NCBI RefSeq assembly: GCF_000372725.1
Contig: NW_005199443.1
Location: forward strand, 241,561-305,560
From: Emiliania huxleyi CCMP1516
Taxonomy: Eukaryota; Haptophyta; Isochrysidales; Noelaerhabdaceae
Length of the DNA stretch: 64,000 bases
Direction of reading: 5' to 3'
How positions within the stretch are numbered: the stretch's first letter is position 1; the number at the start of each line of letters is the position of its first letter. Positions 29,960 to 41,300 of the stretch are shown piece by piece. Below the pieces are notes generated by a model that saw only the letters and a program-made list of their open reading frames with translations, was not told where the DNA came from and made no database searches. The position numbers were made by a program, and so were the translations under genes.

Positions 29960-32105
29960 GTAGGGGCGGCGGCGAGCTCCCGGTTGCAAATACTCGCCTT
30001 ACAGTCCAAGATGGCGGCTCGCGCCCCCATCCGTGCACCGGCGTGCCACTCTAGTCCCGCCTGCCGCCCAGATACCGAGGGCGGGGCGCACTCTTCGACT
30101 TGGGCTATTATTGCGGGGCGCACTCTTCGACTTGGGCTATTATTTGCCACCGGGAGGGCGGCGGCGGCGGTGTAGGGGCGGCGGCGAGCTCCCGGTTGCA
30201 AATACTCGCCTCACAGTCCAAGATGGCGGCTCGCGCCCCCATCCGTGCACCGGCGTGCCACTCTAGCCCCGCCTGCCGCCCAGATACCGAGGGCGGGGCG
30301 CACTCTTCGACTTGGGCTATTATTTGCCACCGGGAGGGCGGCGGCGGCGGTAGGGTCGGCGGCGAGCTCCCGGTTGCAAATACTCGCCTCACAGTCCAAG
30401 ATGGCGGCTCGCGCCCCCATCCGTGCACCAGTGTGCCACTCTAGTCCCGCCTGCCGCCCAGATACCGAGGGCGGGGCGCACTCTTCGACTTGGGCTATTA
30501 TTGCGGGGCGCACTCTTCGACTTGGGCTATTATTTGCCACCGGGAGGGCGGCGGCGGCGGTGTAGGGGCGGCGGCGAGCTCCCGGTTGCAAATACTCGCC
30601 TTACAGTCCAAGATGGCGCGGCTCGCGCCCCCATCCGTGCACCGGCGTGCCACTCTAGTCCCGCCTGCCGCCCAGATACCGAGGGCGGGGCGCACTCTTC
30701 GACTTGGGCTATTATTGCGGGGCGCACTCTTCGACTTGGGCTATTATTTGCCACCGGGAGGGCGGCGGCGGCGGTGTAGGGGCGGCGGCGAGCTCCCGGT
30801 TGCAAATACTCGCCTCACAGTCCAAGATGGCGGCTCGCGCCCCCATCCGTGCACCGGCGTGCCACTCTAGTCCCGCCTGCCGCCCAGATACCGAGGGCGG
30901 GGTGCACTCTTCGACTTGGGCTATTATTTGCCACCGGGAGGGCGGCGGCGGCGGTGTAGGGGCGGCGGCGAGCTCCCGGTTGCAAATACTCGCCTCACAG
31001 TCCAAGATGGCGGCTCGCGCCCCCATCCGTGCACCGGCGTGCCACTCTAGTCCCGCCTGCCGCCCAGATACCGAGGGCGGGGCGCACTCTTCGACTTGGG
31101 CCATTATTTGCCACCGGGAGGGCGGCGGCGGCGGTGTAGGGGCGGCGGCGAGCTCCCGGTTGCAAATACTCGCCTCACAGTCCAAGATGGCGGCTCGCGC
31201 CCCCATCCGTGCACCAGCGTGCCACTCTAGTCCCGCCTGCCGCCCAGATACCGAGGGCGGGGCGCACTCTTCGACTTGGGCTATTATTTGCCACCGGGAG
31301 GGCGGCGGCGGCGGTGTAGGGGCGGCGGCGAGCTCCCGGTTGCAAATACTCGCCTCACAGTCCAAGATGGCGGCTCGCGCCCCCATCCGTGCACCAGCGT
31401 GCCACTCTAGTCCCGCCTGCCGCCCAGATACCGAGGGCGGGGCGCACTCTTCGACTTGGGCTATTATTTGCCACCGGGAGGGCGGCGGCGGCGGTGTAGG
31501 GGCGGCGGCGAGCTCCCGGTTGCAAATACTCGCCTCACAGTCCAAGATGGCGGCTCGCGCCCCCATCCGTGCACCGGCGTGCCACTCTAGTCCCGCCTGC
31601 CGCCCAGATACCGAGGGCGGGGCGCACTCTTCGACTTGGGCTATTATTTGCCACCGGGAGGGCGGCGGCGGCGGTGTAGGGGCGGCGGCGAGCTCCCGGT
31701 TGCAAATACTCGCCTCACAGTCCAAGATGGCGGCTCGCGCCCCCATCCGTGCACCAGTGTGCCACTCTAGTCCCGCCTGCCGCCCAGATACCGAGGGCGG
31801 GGCGCACTCTTCGACTTGGGCTATTATTTGCCACCGGGAGGGCGGCGGCGGCGGTGTAGGGGCGGCGGCGAGCTCCCGGTTGAAAATACTCGCCTCACAG
31901 TCCAAGATGGCGGCTCGCGCCCCCATCCGTGCACCAGCGTGCCACTCTAGTCCCGCCTGCCGCCCAGATACCGAGGGCGGGGCGCACTCTTCGACTTGGG
32001 CTATTATTTGCCACCGGGAGGGCGGCGGCGGCGGTGTAGGGGCGGCGGCGAGCTCCCGGTTGCAAATACTCGCCTCACAGTCCAAGATGGCGGCTCGCGC
32101 CCCCA
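29960..32105. repeat. Satellite array of ~180-bp units inside the transposon
   Basis: Twelve units, recognisable by GGCGGCGGCGAGCTCCCGGT. From 30781 to 32040 the period is exactly 180 bp with very few differences. Earlier units are 179-215 bp because a 32-bp block (GGGGCGCACTCTTCGACTTG...) is sometimes doubled. Both strands stay open (up to 529 codons), an artefact of a stop-free unit whose length is a multiple of three. Confidence 0.95.
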
Positions 32106-32196
32106 AGCATCCATGCTCTGATGTGTCGCTTGGGTCGCCTCTGCTGCTGTGTCTCTGTCTTAGCCAGATATCGAGAGCGCGCGACGACAACCAACC

Positions 32197-32412
32197 CCTT
32201 ACCCTAATCCTAACCCTAACCCTAACCCTAACCCTAACCCTAGCCCGAAGAACCCAAAGCATTCACCGAGAGCTCGTGTCGACGGACCGCTGATTCCTCC
32301 ATTTGGTTTCGGCCCAAACCGGACCATTCTCTTAGGAGCTGCACAACGGCTTGAACGCTCTCTGACCCTAACCCTAACCCTAACCCTAATTCTAACCCTA
32401 ACCCTAATCCTA
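32197..32412. repeat. Interstitial telomere-type repeats (CCCTAA)n in two tracts
   Basis: The first tract, 32203-32242, has about six CCCTAA units; the second, 32365-32412, about seven with a few variants (ATTCTAA, AATCCTAA). They are separated by 120 bp of unique sequence. CCCTAA is the complement of the TTAGGG telomere repeat. Both lie near the right end of the hAT-like element. Confidence 0.9.
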
Positions 32413-32998
32413 ACGACACGGTGCTTCTTAAGAGGTCGTGCGCGTCGCTGCCGACGCATCTCGCGTGTATGGTGTATTTGCAGTGTATTTCGGCGGGGGC
32501 GCGCATTAAAAGAAGATTGAGGCAACACACACGTCCTCGAGCGCCCGAGGACACGAACCAAGCTGCACCTCCTCTCGCTAGAGTTATTGTGGGCTCTTTC
32601 CTTTCTACACTTCCTTGCTTTCACCGCGTTTTGATGCAGTGAGGGCGGGCCCCTGCTCTTTGAGCCTTGGGGACGACCACGGCCTTGACCACGGCCTCGC
32701 TGCAGGGAAGCAGGAACGCGCGGCATTGGTGGCACAGAGATCCCTACCGGTGCCGGCAGTGGTAGGCGCACCGCCGCTCTCTCCGCTGTGCCGCCTCCGC
32801 CGCTGCCGCCTCGAAACCGGTTTCGACTGCTGCCGCCTCCGCCGCTGCCGCCTCGGAGATGCCAGAGCCTTCGAAAGTAGTCGAACTTGTGAAATTTTCA
32901 GTGAAACGGGGGCGGCCGAAACGTTTCATGTGAAATTCACATGAATTCACATGTGAAAGTGAAAGTGTGAAAATTCACTCACGAACCCTGGCGGGCAC

Positions 32999-33734
32999 GC
33001 GCCCTGCCTCCCCTCCCGCACGTACACGTGCAGAGGCGCGCCGACACGGTCCCACGTGACCTCGACCCCGGTGGCGCTGTGTAGCGCCAGGCCGGCGTCG
33101 GCTAGTGCGGCCGGCGGAAGCGCGCGAACCGTCGCGAACGCGGCGAGCCTCGGCGCACTCGCGGAGAGGTGCGCAGCCAGCGCGGCGTTGAGCGAGGCAG
33201 GCCAGGTCGCGTTGTTGCAAAACACGCGCGTCGCCTGTGATCATACCGTAGTCGATATCGACAGCGTGTGCCTTACAACAGTAATCTCTCGACTACCATC
33301 TTGTGTGTTTCTCATGCTTGCTACTCTTCTTGCTACTCTCGGGCCGGTCGCCCTGGCCAACAGCCCCCACAAGCTGACCGCCCGAGCAAGCGCTGTGTCA
33401 GGCCTAGATCTCGACTCGATCTCGGCCAAGTGCTGCATGGGCACGATCCCGGCACGGTCTCGGCTCGATCTCGGCACGATCTCGGCTCGATCTCGGCCCG
33501 CCTCCGCGAACGGCTCCCTGGTGGACAGCGCGTCAGCACACAGCAGCGTCACCGCCGCAGACACCTCCGCCGCAGCCGCCGCCGCAGCCGCCGCCTCCCT
33601 CGCAGCCCGCAACGCTACGCTGGCCTCCTTCTCCTCCTCCTCCTCCCACCCCTCGTCCTCAACCGCCGCCGCCTCTGCCCGCTCCTCCGCCGCCGCCGCT
33701 CTCGCCGCCGCCGCCCTCGCCGCCGCCTCCGCAG
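32999..33734 (-). pseudogene. DOT1-like methyltransferase, copy 1, interrupted by the transposon
   Basis: The exon ending at 33234 (5' end) encodes RVFCNNATWPASLNAALAAH, ATVRALPPAALADAG and VEVTWDRVGAPLHVYVR. It resembles the v..NN..f...L...L......g......L block of DOT1-type SAM-dependent methyltransferases. An upstream exon (33500-33734) has an Ala/Glu coiled segment and EVSAAVTLLCADALSTREPF, comparable to the v.l..gD.l strand of the family. A further candidate exon is AVSLWGLLARATGP. The transposon splits the last exon: coding breaks after GRQGA at 32998, and the original C-terminus lies at 29516-29597 beyond the element. The 5' side runs into an assembly gap. The DOT1 assignment is moderate. 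Confidence 0.45.
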
Positions 33735-33834
33735 NNNNNNNNNNNNNNNNNNNNNNNNNNNNNNNNNNNNNNNNNNNNNNNNNNNNNNNNNNNNNNNNNN
33801 NNNNNNNNNNNNNNNNNNNNNNNNNNNNNNNNNN
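33735..33834. other. Assembly gap (100 N) followed by poly-C
   Basis: Exactly 100 N followed by a C-rich tract (33835-33928). It is likely an unresolved GC-rich intron or exon of DOT1-like copy 1. Confidence 0.99.
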
Positions 33835-34009
33835 CCCCCCCCCCCCCCCCCCGTTCTCCCTACTCCTTCCCCCTTCCCCCCCCTTTTTCCCCCCCCTTCC
33901 TTCCCCGCCCCCCCCCCCCCCCCCCCCACGCCCCACGGCCACGGAAGCTGCTCGCCGCGGAAGCTGCTCGAGAGCTCGACAGGGGCCTCGCAGCTGCGTA
34001 TTCTCGTAT

Positions 34010-34290
34010 TATCTTCGAGTAAGGTATTGCGTGGGGCCGGTGCGTATTCTCGTATCACTAGCTCCGAGTAGAGGGGGCGTCCTGCAGTTAAGGGGAAACC
34101 TGGTACGCGGGTCCAACCCTCGGAGAGTATTCTTTAGCTCCGAGTAGAGGGGGCGCTCCGCTGCTAGGGGAAACCTGGAGCGCGGACTAACCCTCGGAGA
34201 GTATTCTTTAGCTCCGAGTAGAGGGGGCGGTCTGCTGCTAGGGGAAACCCGGAGCGCGGAGCTAACCCTCGGAGACCCGTGTTATGGCCC
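34010..34290. repeat. Tandem repeat, ~80-84-bp units, three copies
   Basis: Units start CTCCGAGTAGAGGGGGCG and contain AGGGGAAACCTGG and TAACCCTCGGAGAGTATTC. The ends CTCCGAG and CTCGGAG are inverted to each other, so each unit could form a hairpin. Function unknown. Confidence 0.8.
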
Positions 34291-34479
34291 TGCGACCGCG
34301 CACCCCCGGGGCTAGGGCTCTCTAGCCCGTAACCCGATGCCGAGCGTCCGGCCAACTGGGTGCGCTTCTCAGCTCCCCGGTCCTGGGCGTGAGGTTACTG
34401 ACCGCACTCCAAGTGCTCCAAGTGACTGTGTTATCAACGGTATGGCGGGTGGAGTGCTCTCTACTGCCGCGGCGCCCCT

Positions 34480-35370
34480 GTGGGTTCGGAGGCGCCCGGC
34501 GGCCGTGCGCTTGGTGTCGACGTCGACCGGCTGCTCTCGCGGCGCCGAGGCGTGCCGCTTCGATCACGTCACGTGCGCTGCGAGGTGTCTTTTGGCATGT
34601 GTGCGCTTGGCGTAGACGCCAGGAAGCTCGCCTCCCTTGCCTGCGGCCGCGGGCGTGCGGGCGGGCACGTCAGGCTCGGCGACGCTCCGCGCGGGTCTTC
34701 GCGCTCGCGGCCCGCGACGAGCCAGCATGGCTCGTCGCTCGACGGGAGCCTGCCCAGCATGCTCTCGGCACTCTGTACAGCCTCGACAAGCTGTCTGGGA
34801 AGGCCGACAGGGCCAGGGCGGGCCGTCTGGGGCGAGATGGCGCGCTGGATGCTGCCATGACTACGAGGTCTCGATCGGGTCGCGGGCGGCGGGCTTGAGG
34901 CTGCCGCAGCGCGCCGCGCGAGCCCGCCGCCGGCGACGCGATCAGAGAGCCGGCAGTCATCGCAGAGGTAGTACTCAGCGCGCCATCGCACCCGTGGCGG
35001 CCCGCCCCGGCCCTGCAGGCCATCCCAGAGGGCCAGGCGAGGCTCCACACAATCCTGGGAGCGTGCTGAGCAAGCTCCCGTCGAGCCACGAGCCATGCAG
35101 GCTCGTCGCAGGCGACGCGAGCGAAGAACCGACCGTCGCATCGTAGAGCCTGACGAGCACCGCCGGACCCCAGCGACCACAGCAGTGGAAGCCAAGCTTC
35201 CTGGCGACTGTAGCGAGCGCCCACACGTCGAAGGGCATCTCACAGCGCCCGAGACGTGCCGAGACCGACACGCCCTGGCGCCGCGCGAGCGTCCGGTGGG
35301 CCTCCGCACCAAGCGCGCGGCCGCCGCGCGCATTCGCGGCGGCAGCGGCCGGGGGCGGAGCGCGTACATA
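34480..35370. repeat. Long imperfect inverted repeat, ~400-bp arms
   Basis: The left arm (34480-34870) and right arm (34950-35370, reversed) share blocks such as GACGAGCCAGCATGGCTCGT / GACGAGCCTGCATGGCTCGT and GGCTCGACGGGAGC. The arms have diverged by perhaps 25-30 percent. Each arm has an open frame pointing toward the centre with related translations (for example ATSQHGSSLDGSLPSML against ATSLHGSWLDGSLLSTL). It may be a fold-back element or two convergent gene copies; I cannot decide. Confidence 0.65.
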
Positions 35371-35509
35371 GACAGTTGTTATGGCGCGGATTTCGGACAC
35401 TCCTTCTGGGCCCGTTTGTGCCGCGTACCGTGACCCCGAGTTCATTTTACAACAAACTCCGCACGGCCTCGGACGCCAGCACACACGGCTAGATTTCATG
35501 GCGGGCCGC

Positions 35510-36109
35510 CTAGGCCCTGGGGTCGGAGGTAGAGTCGGCGGTGGTGCCGCGCGCGGCGCGGGCTTCGCTGTCGGGGGCGTTTAGGGCGGGGTCGGGGAAG
35601 GAGGGGGGGGTCGGTCGCATTGGCGGCCGCGCGGCAGTGGCTGCGGGGGGGGCGGGAGGAGGTGGTGGCGCCGACCGCAATGGCGGCCGTCCCGACGAGC
35701 GCCGGGCGAGATCGCGAGGGTCGAGGGTGAGCTCGAAGCCGAGGGCGGCGGCCGAGTTCTGAATGGCGAGGGCGTCGGCGGTGACGATGGCGGCGGAGAT
35801 GGCGGCGGAGTGAAAGGTGTAGTGCGAGCGGGTGGACGCGCGGGAGGTGCCGTACGGCGTGTGGTCAATGGACCCACTAGCGCGTGCGGTCCTCCTCGCA
35901 AGCTGGCGGAGGACACGATCGAGGTCGGCGGAGAATGCTCCGGTCGACTCGGGAAAGGAGGATGACCGTGTGGCGCTTGGCGAGGGCGTCAGCGTAATCA
36001 CCGTCCTTCGCTGCCACCCATCCGTCGCCGCTGACACGGTCCAGTTGCTCCTCCGTGTCCTACTCTCGCGCTCGTGCAGGGGAACCCGGCGGGACTCCCT
36101 TCCCCCCAC
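35510..36109 (-). CDS. Hypothetical protein, low confidence
   Basis: The 199-codon minus frame includes NWTVSAATDGWQRRTVITLT and HYTFHSAAISAAIVTADALA followed by a Pro/Ala-rich tail. The central part has a balanced composition not expected from a shadow frame, but there is no recognisable family and the boundaries are uncertain. Confidence 0.25.
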   Translation of the reverse strand: MGGRESRRVPLHERESRTRRSNWTVSAATDGWQRRTVITLTPSPSATRSSSFPESTGAFSADLDRVLRQLARRTARASGSIDHTPYGTSRASTRSHYTFHSAAISAAIVTADALAIQNSAAALGFELTLDPRDLARRSSGRPPLRSAPPPPPAPPAATAARPPMRPTPPSFPDPALNAPDSEARAARGTTADSTSDPRA

Positions 36110-38365
36110 CTCCGACGGGTTAGGTCGGTTCTGCCCCCTTGGCGCCTGTGCATCTCGCGTGCCCGCCGCCCCGCCAAGGCTGGTGCCAAGGCCAAATCAA
36201 CTGCCAAGGCTGGTGCCAGGACCAAATCCACTGCCTGGCTACCACAGGGGGCGGCCAGGTAGTAGACGTCATCCGCCGCCGCCTCCGCCACCCGCGTGCC
36301 TCCGCCCCGCTCAGCATTATATCAGGAGGTGCCAACACCAGCAGCATCTCAAGGAAGCAAGCGCCGCGCCTTTTGCCGCCGCGCGCCGCCGCCGCGCCGA
36401 CTGGCTCCCGGTTCGAATCGTCCTTAGCGGAGCGAACGCGGCGACACGGGCGCACGTCGCGCGCGTGCGCGCCCGCGACAAGACGAGACGAGAAGAGAAG
36501 GAAAAGGAGAAGGAGACGTTGATGTTTTTGCTGCCGCGCCCGCGCCGCGAGCTCGCGTCTGCTTTGGCGCCGACGAAGCGACGCGTCCCGCTGCGTGAGA
36601 TGGCCGCCGCGGAGTCGGCGCCGCGATCAACCGCGCGCCAGCGGCGAGCGGCGCAGCGCGGCCACCATGCGGCGCGACGTGCCCGCCGATTCTTTTTTTG
36701 AGCTTAGCCTTCGATGTTATGAAAACAAACGCAAGGCGCACATGGCAGGACTGAAGAAGGAGCGGAGGTGACTCGAGCCTACTCTCAACATACCGCTCTA
36801 AGATCAGACAGGCAAGAGGGTGTGGGCTGGGTCACTTGGGGCTACGGTTCTCACTCCGAAATAGGTGCGACGCAGTGCTGAGCACGGTACGTGGCGATGC
36901 GAGGCGGTGGCGTGGCGCGGCGGCGCGGCGCGGCGGCGGGCGACGCGGGGCGGGGCGGCGCGAACACCTGCCCCGCACCGGGTCTCTGGCCATTGGAGCA
37001 GTGCAGTGGTCGCGCCGCCCATGTCCGGACCAACACCCCGACCGGCAACGACGGAGAATCCACTCCGTGCCGGCGGCCCCGTCGGTGGCGGCGCCGATCG
37101 GATCGCGTCGCGCCGATGAAGCTGGGAGGATGAATGGAGGAATGGTAACGACCTCTCCGGATTGGTTGATCCCCGGCATCGACGGCGGGAAGAGGGAGGA
37201 TCCCCGCCCCCATCCCCCAGTTCAATCCCCGAGAGGAGAGGCAGAGCCTCTGGCGTGGGGAGACCCCGTAAGCTCTCAAGGCCGACCCCCTCTCCAGTTC
37301 AGATCACGACCCCCTCGGAGGGGGCCGGACGAGGCGTACCCCGAGGGCCGCACTCTTTCCTGCAGCGGCGCGCGCGCACACACACACAAAGACGCTGCCC
37401 CCTCACACCCCGCACCGCACATCACACACCCCTCGTGGCCGTTCTTCAGTCTGCGGCCAGGGCGCGCTGCACCGGGCCAACCTGCGGCCGTCGCTACGAG
37501 CGGCGGGGCTCAACGCGGGGCAGCGCGCCGACGACGTCGAATGCGCCGCCGTGGCATCGCGGCGCCGACGACCAGGCTCAGAGGATGACCCCGGGTAAGC
37601 GTTCCCGTGCCTCGACAATTGCCGCTGGTAGGCGCGCCGCGCCGAACCATGGCGGGCGCGCCGCGGCCGCGCGCACCCTTCGTCACAATGCCAACCGCGC
37701 GCGGCCGTCGCCCGGCAAGCACACGCCTCGACTCGGACACACTGCTCCGAGGGCAAGGGAGAGGGGCTGGCTCCTAGCCCGAGAGGGGAGCTTCCGAGAC
37801 CCACTACAAGACCACGCACGCATCATCCCGCGGCCTGGCGGTCGGCGGGATTGCAACCAGTCTTCGCGTGCCGCCTGTCGTTCGCTCGGGCGCCTTGGGC
37901 GTCGGGGTGGCGAGCAGGGGACGCGGCTCTGAGCGCCCAGCGACGCGTGCCGGATGGAGTCCGGCCGCGGGTGACTAGAGAAGTTCGCTCAGGATGTGTG
38001 GCAGTCAGTTTGGCTGAGTGTCTTGTCTTGTGGTTCTGTGTGTCGCTCCTGTGTGACCGTCATCGCCCGTCCTGCGTCCACCCATACCGGTTACCGCGTT
38101 GGTGTCCCAGTCGTTGGTCGGACTGTGTTTCGCCTTCCCATCAATCAATCAACATGGCATATCGCTCTCGATTTTCTTTTCCTAAACTTCTTTTCCTTAA
38201 TACTCCGTTTCTTTCAGTCGAAAGAAGATGGCGGAAGGAAGCATGCACACTCGGCCCGACACTCTGCAAACACCGACAGACAAAGCGAACCCCCCACAAC
38301 CAATAGACAGCGCCAAATGCGCTCATCAGACAGAGGGAGCGAGGGCGTCCCCTCGCCCCTGCTAC
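36110..38365. other. Long region without convincing genes
   Basis: GC-rich sequence with many overlapping open frames of basic composition on both strands, none with family motifs. It contains the second DR1 copy (37990-38150), an ACACAC tract near 37376-37388 and a short GCCAAGGCTGGTGCCAAGGC tandem (36173-36225). AACATGGCATATCGCTCTCG (38152-38171) recurs at 44418-44437. Confidence 0.4.
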
Positions 38366-41300
38366 TCAGCGGCCGGCGCGGATGCCTTTTGCGAGCGACG
38401 TGAGCTTGCCCGCGCGCTGCGCCTCCCTCCGCTTCTCCCGCCGCACCCTCCCCTTCTCGTCCGCGCGTGTCGCGTTGAAGGCGTGGCCGCGGTGGAGTGT
38501 GGCGTGGCCCTCCTCGAGGATCTGCTTCCACACCTACAATGAATGAGTGGATTGAGTTCATCGACTAGTTGATTAAGCCCTCCTCGAGGGTCTGCTTCCA
38601 CACCGCCGTCTCCTTGACCATGCGCGCGATGATGCCGTACGAGTCCTGCTTGTGAGCACCTGCCAAATCAATAAATAAATAAATAAATGAATGAATAAAC
38701 AAAAGATGATGCCGTACGAGTCCTGCTTGTGAGCACCTGCCAAATAAATAATAAATAAATAAGTAAAAGATGATGCCGTACGAGTCCTGCTTGTGAGCAC
38801 CTGTCGGTTCTAAAGTAGAACTCATGAATTACGAGTCCTGCGTGTGAACACCTGCGGCTCGTCCACGCCGGCCCAGTCATTTCGTTGCCCGTGACTCTCG
38901 TCTAGTCCCTCTTGAAGGTGCGTACATCTCGGCTGTGTTCTCTCGGCTGCCTCTCGGCTGCCTCTCGGCTGCCTCTCGGCTGCCTCTCGGCTGCCTCTCG
39001 GCTGCCTCTCGGCTGCCTCTCGGCTGCCTCTCGGCTGCCTCTCGGCTGCCGCTCGGCTATATCTCGGCTGCCTCTCGGCTGGCGCTCGGCTGCCGCTCGG
39101 CTGCCTCTCGGCTACCTCTCGGCTGCCTCTCGGCAGTCTCTCGGCTATATCTCGGCAGTCTCTCGGCTATATCTCGGCTGTGTCTCGCCGGCCATCTTGA
39201 AGCCGACGGTGTTGTTGTGCAGAAGGGCCCACGGCACGCGCAGACCCGCGAGCACGAGGCCTGTTCACAGCTGGAGGTGTGAAGAGGCGCCGTTCACAGG
39301 CGGGGGCGGGAAGCGCGAGCGCGAGGAGGCCGCGGCAGCTCAGGCGCGTGTCCGAGGGAGGTTGCCTAAATTCACTAGTGGTGGAGATTTCAACCACTAC
39401 GTCTCGGTGACTGAATTACTTCTGTGGATGGGGGGGTGGGGGGGGGGGGTTAAGGGGGGGGGGGGGGGGGACGCCTCCGCTTTGGCCGGTCGCACTGCTC
39501 GAAAAAGTCGCGCAGCACGCCGGGGTCATCGCCTAACCAGCCACACTCTCGCCGATCACTCACTCGTTGTTCACAGCAGCTCCTCGCGCAGCACGCCCGG
39601 GGGCGGGCATCCGCTCGCCTAACCAGCCACATCTCTGGCCGACGGATCAACGTATTGTTCACAGCTGCTCCTCGCGCGGCGGCCGTCGGTCGTTGCCGCA
39701 ACTCGACGAGTGCCACGGGTTGAGGCAGGCGCCTGTCAATTAATTAGCTCTTAATTTACTCAGTATTAAGTCGACGAGGGGTGGGGCAGGCGCCTGTTAA
39801 GTAGCGGTAGCAGTAGCTATAGGCAGCCGTGAGGATCGGACCACTCTCCGCCCCCTCGCCACAGGAGGAGGCGGAGGCGGGTGTGTCGGCGTCAACGTAT
39901 AGCCCCGGGCCAGCTGCCCCGGGCCCGAGAAGAGACGCACAGAGACAGTCGCACGCGACACACGGGCTGTGTGTTCACAGCAGCTCACAGCAGTTCACAG
40001 CAGAGCGTCGGAGTGACGGGGCGGGAAGAGGCGCGCGGGCCGGAGCGTAGTAGCGGTGCGGTCGGCTCAGGCGCAGCTACACACCTGCCCTCCCCTGTCG
40101 CTAGTCGCTTGGGCGTGTGGGTGGGGGTCAGAGAGATGGAACTGGCTTGCCTACTACCACCTTCTTCCAGGTGTACTACTACCACTATTACCTGCCCCGC
40201 GCCCGTCGCGAGCCACCAGCGCCGCGTGCGCAGCGACGACGGCCGACGCGTGGGCATGCGAAACGGCAAAGGCGTGCGAGTCCTGTTCACAGCTGCGGGC
40301 GGCGTGAAGACAGTGGTGATAGTAGTAGCAGCAGGCAAAGGCAGCGTGCGGGTCCTGTTCACAGCTGCAGGCGGTGTGAAGCTGCCGCCGCTGCGATCCG
40401 GTGCCAGAGGCGAGCGGATCCGAAAAGTGATGGCAGACGCGCAGACGCGCCTACAGTCCATGGCGAACTAGCTGGCTGATGGTGGAGTCGAGGGGAGGCA
40501 GCGGTTACTACTGTGCGCCAGCTGGCTGATGGTGGAGTCGAGGGGGGGCAACTAGCCGGCTCATTCTCCTCTATAGGAGTGACGTGTGCCCGAATGACTC
40601 ATTCCTTCTCTCCTCCTCATCGTCCTCCGCATGATGCTTTTGCGCGTTACTCCGCCGCTACTCCGCCGCGCCGTGTCCCAGCCGGTGAATTCATAGTTGA
40701 ATCAGAGTCGAATCGTTGACTGACTATTACTCAATTGATTTGCGCTACTCCGCCGCGCGCCGTGTCCCAGCCGGTCACGTTGCGGGCGTGCGGCTCGCAA
40801 TACTTCTTTGGCGAGTAGTCGAGGTCCACCTGTTCACGGGCGGGCGCTGTGAAGAGACGCGGTGCACGGCGGGCGTGCGAAAGAGGGGCGGGGGGGCGGG
40901 AGAGGGGGTGAGGGGGCGGGGAGGGGGCGGGAGGGGGGAGAGCGGGGAGGGGGGAGAGGGGGCGGTGGTGGTGGTGGTGTGGGGGGGGGGGGGGGGGAAA
41001 AAAGGGGCGGGGTAGAGTCTGCCTCCTGCCCCGCGTTGCCCACCGCGAGCTGCAGCTTGTTCCCCCCCTCGGCGGCGGCGGTGGCGGCGGCGGTCGGCCA
41101 AGAGGCGGGGGAATTCGCGCGCGGTTCCTGACCTCCTCGAACCTCGCCGGCGTGAGATCTCAATCTCCAGAAAAGAGGGAAGGGTGGGAGGGGGGGGGGA
41201 GGTAGGGAGAGGTCGACCCCGGCCCCCGGCGAGTAGCCGGGCACGAAGGCGACGTCGTCCTGAAGCAGTGTCGGAGGGGGGGGCGGGTGTGTGTTCTGGG

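Larger units (their letters stand above)
29598..32990. mobile_element. hAT-like non-autonomous DNA transposon, 3,393 bp
   Basis: The element starts CAGGGTTCGTGA at 29598 and ends TCACGAACCCTG at 32990, perfect 12-bp inverted repeats. It is flanked by the 8-bp direct repeat GCGGGCAC at 29590-29597 and 32991-32998. An 8-bp target duplication with ends beginning CAGGG is the signature of the hAT superfamily. Subterminal TTTCACTTTCAC motifs lie in inverted orientation near both ends (29630-29650 and 32955-32970). The empty site is visible in the paralogous sequence near 48134, where the two flanks are continuous. No transposase frame is present; the interior is a 180-bp satellite, telomere-like repeats and unique sequence. 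It needs an autonomous relative for mobility, by inference. Confidence 0.85.

Noticed and set aside
30704-32293. 529-codon plus frame and 516-codon minus frame in the transposon interior
   Set aside because: The 180-bp unit is a multiple of three without stops; identical units give periodic frames on both strands.
36405-36432. T-arm-like CCGGTTCGAATCG suggesting a tRNA
   Set aside because: No matching acceptor, D or anticodon arms in the surrounding 80 bases.
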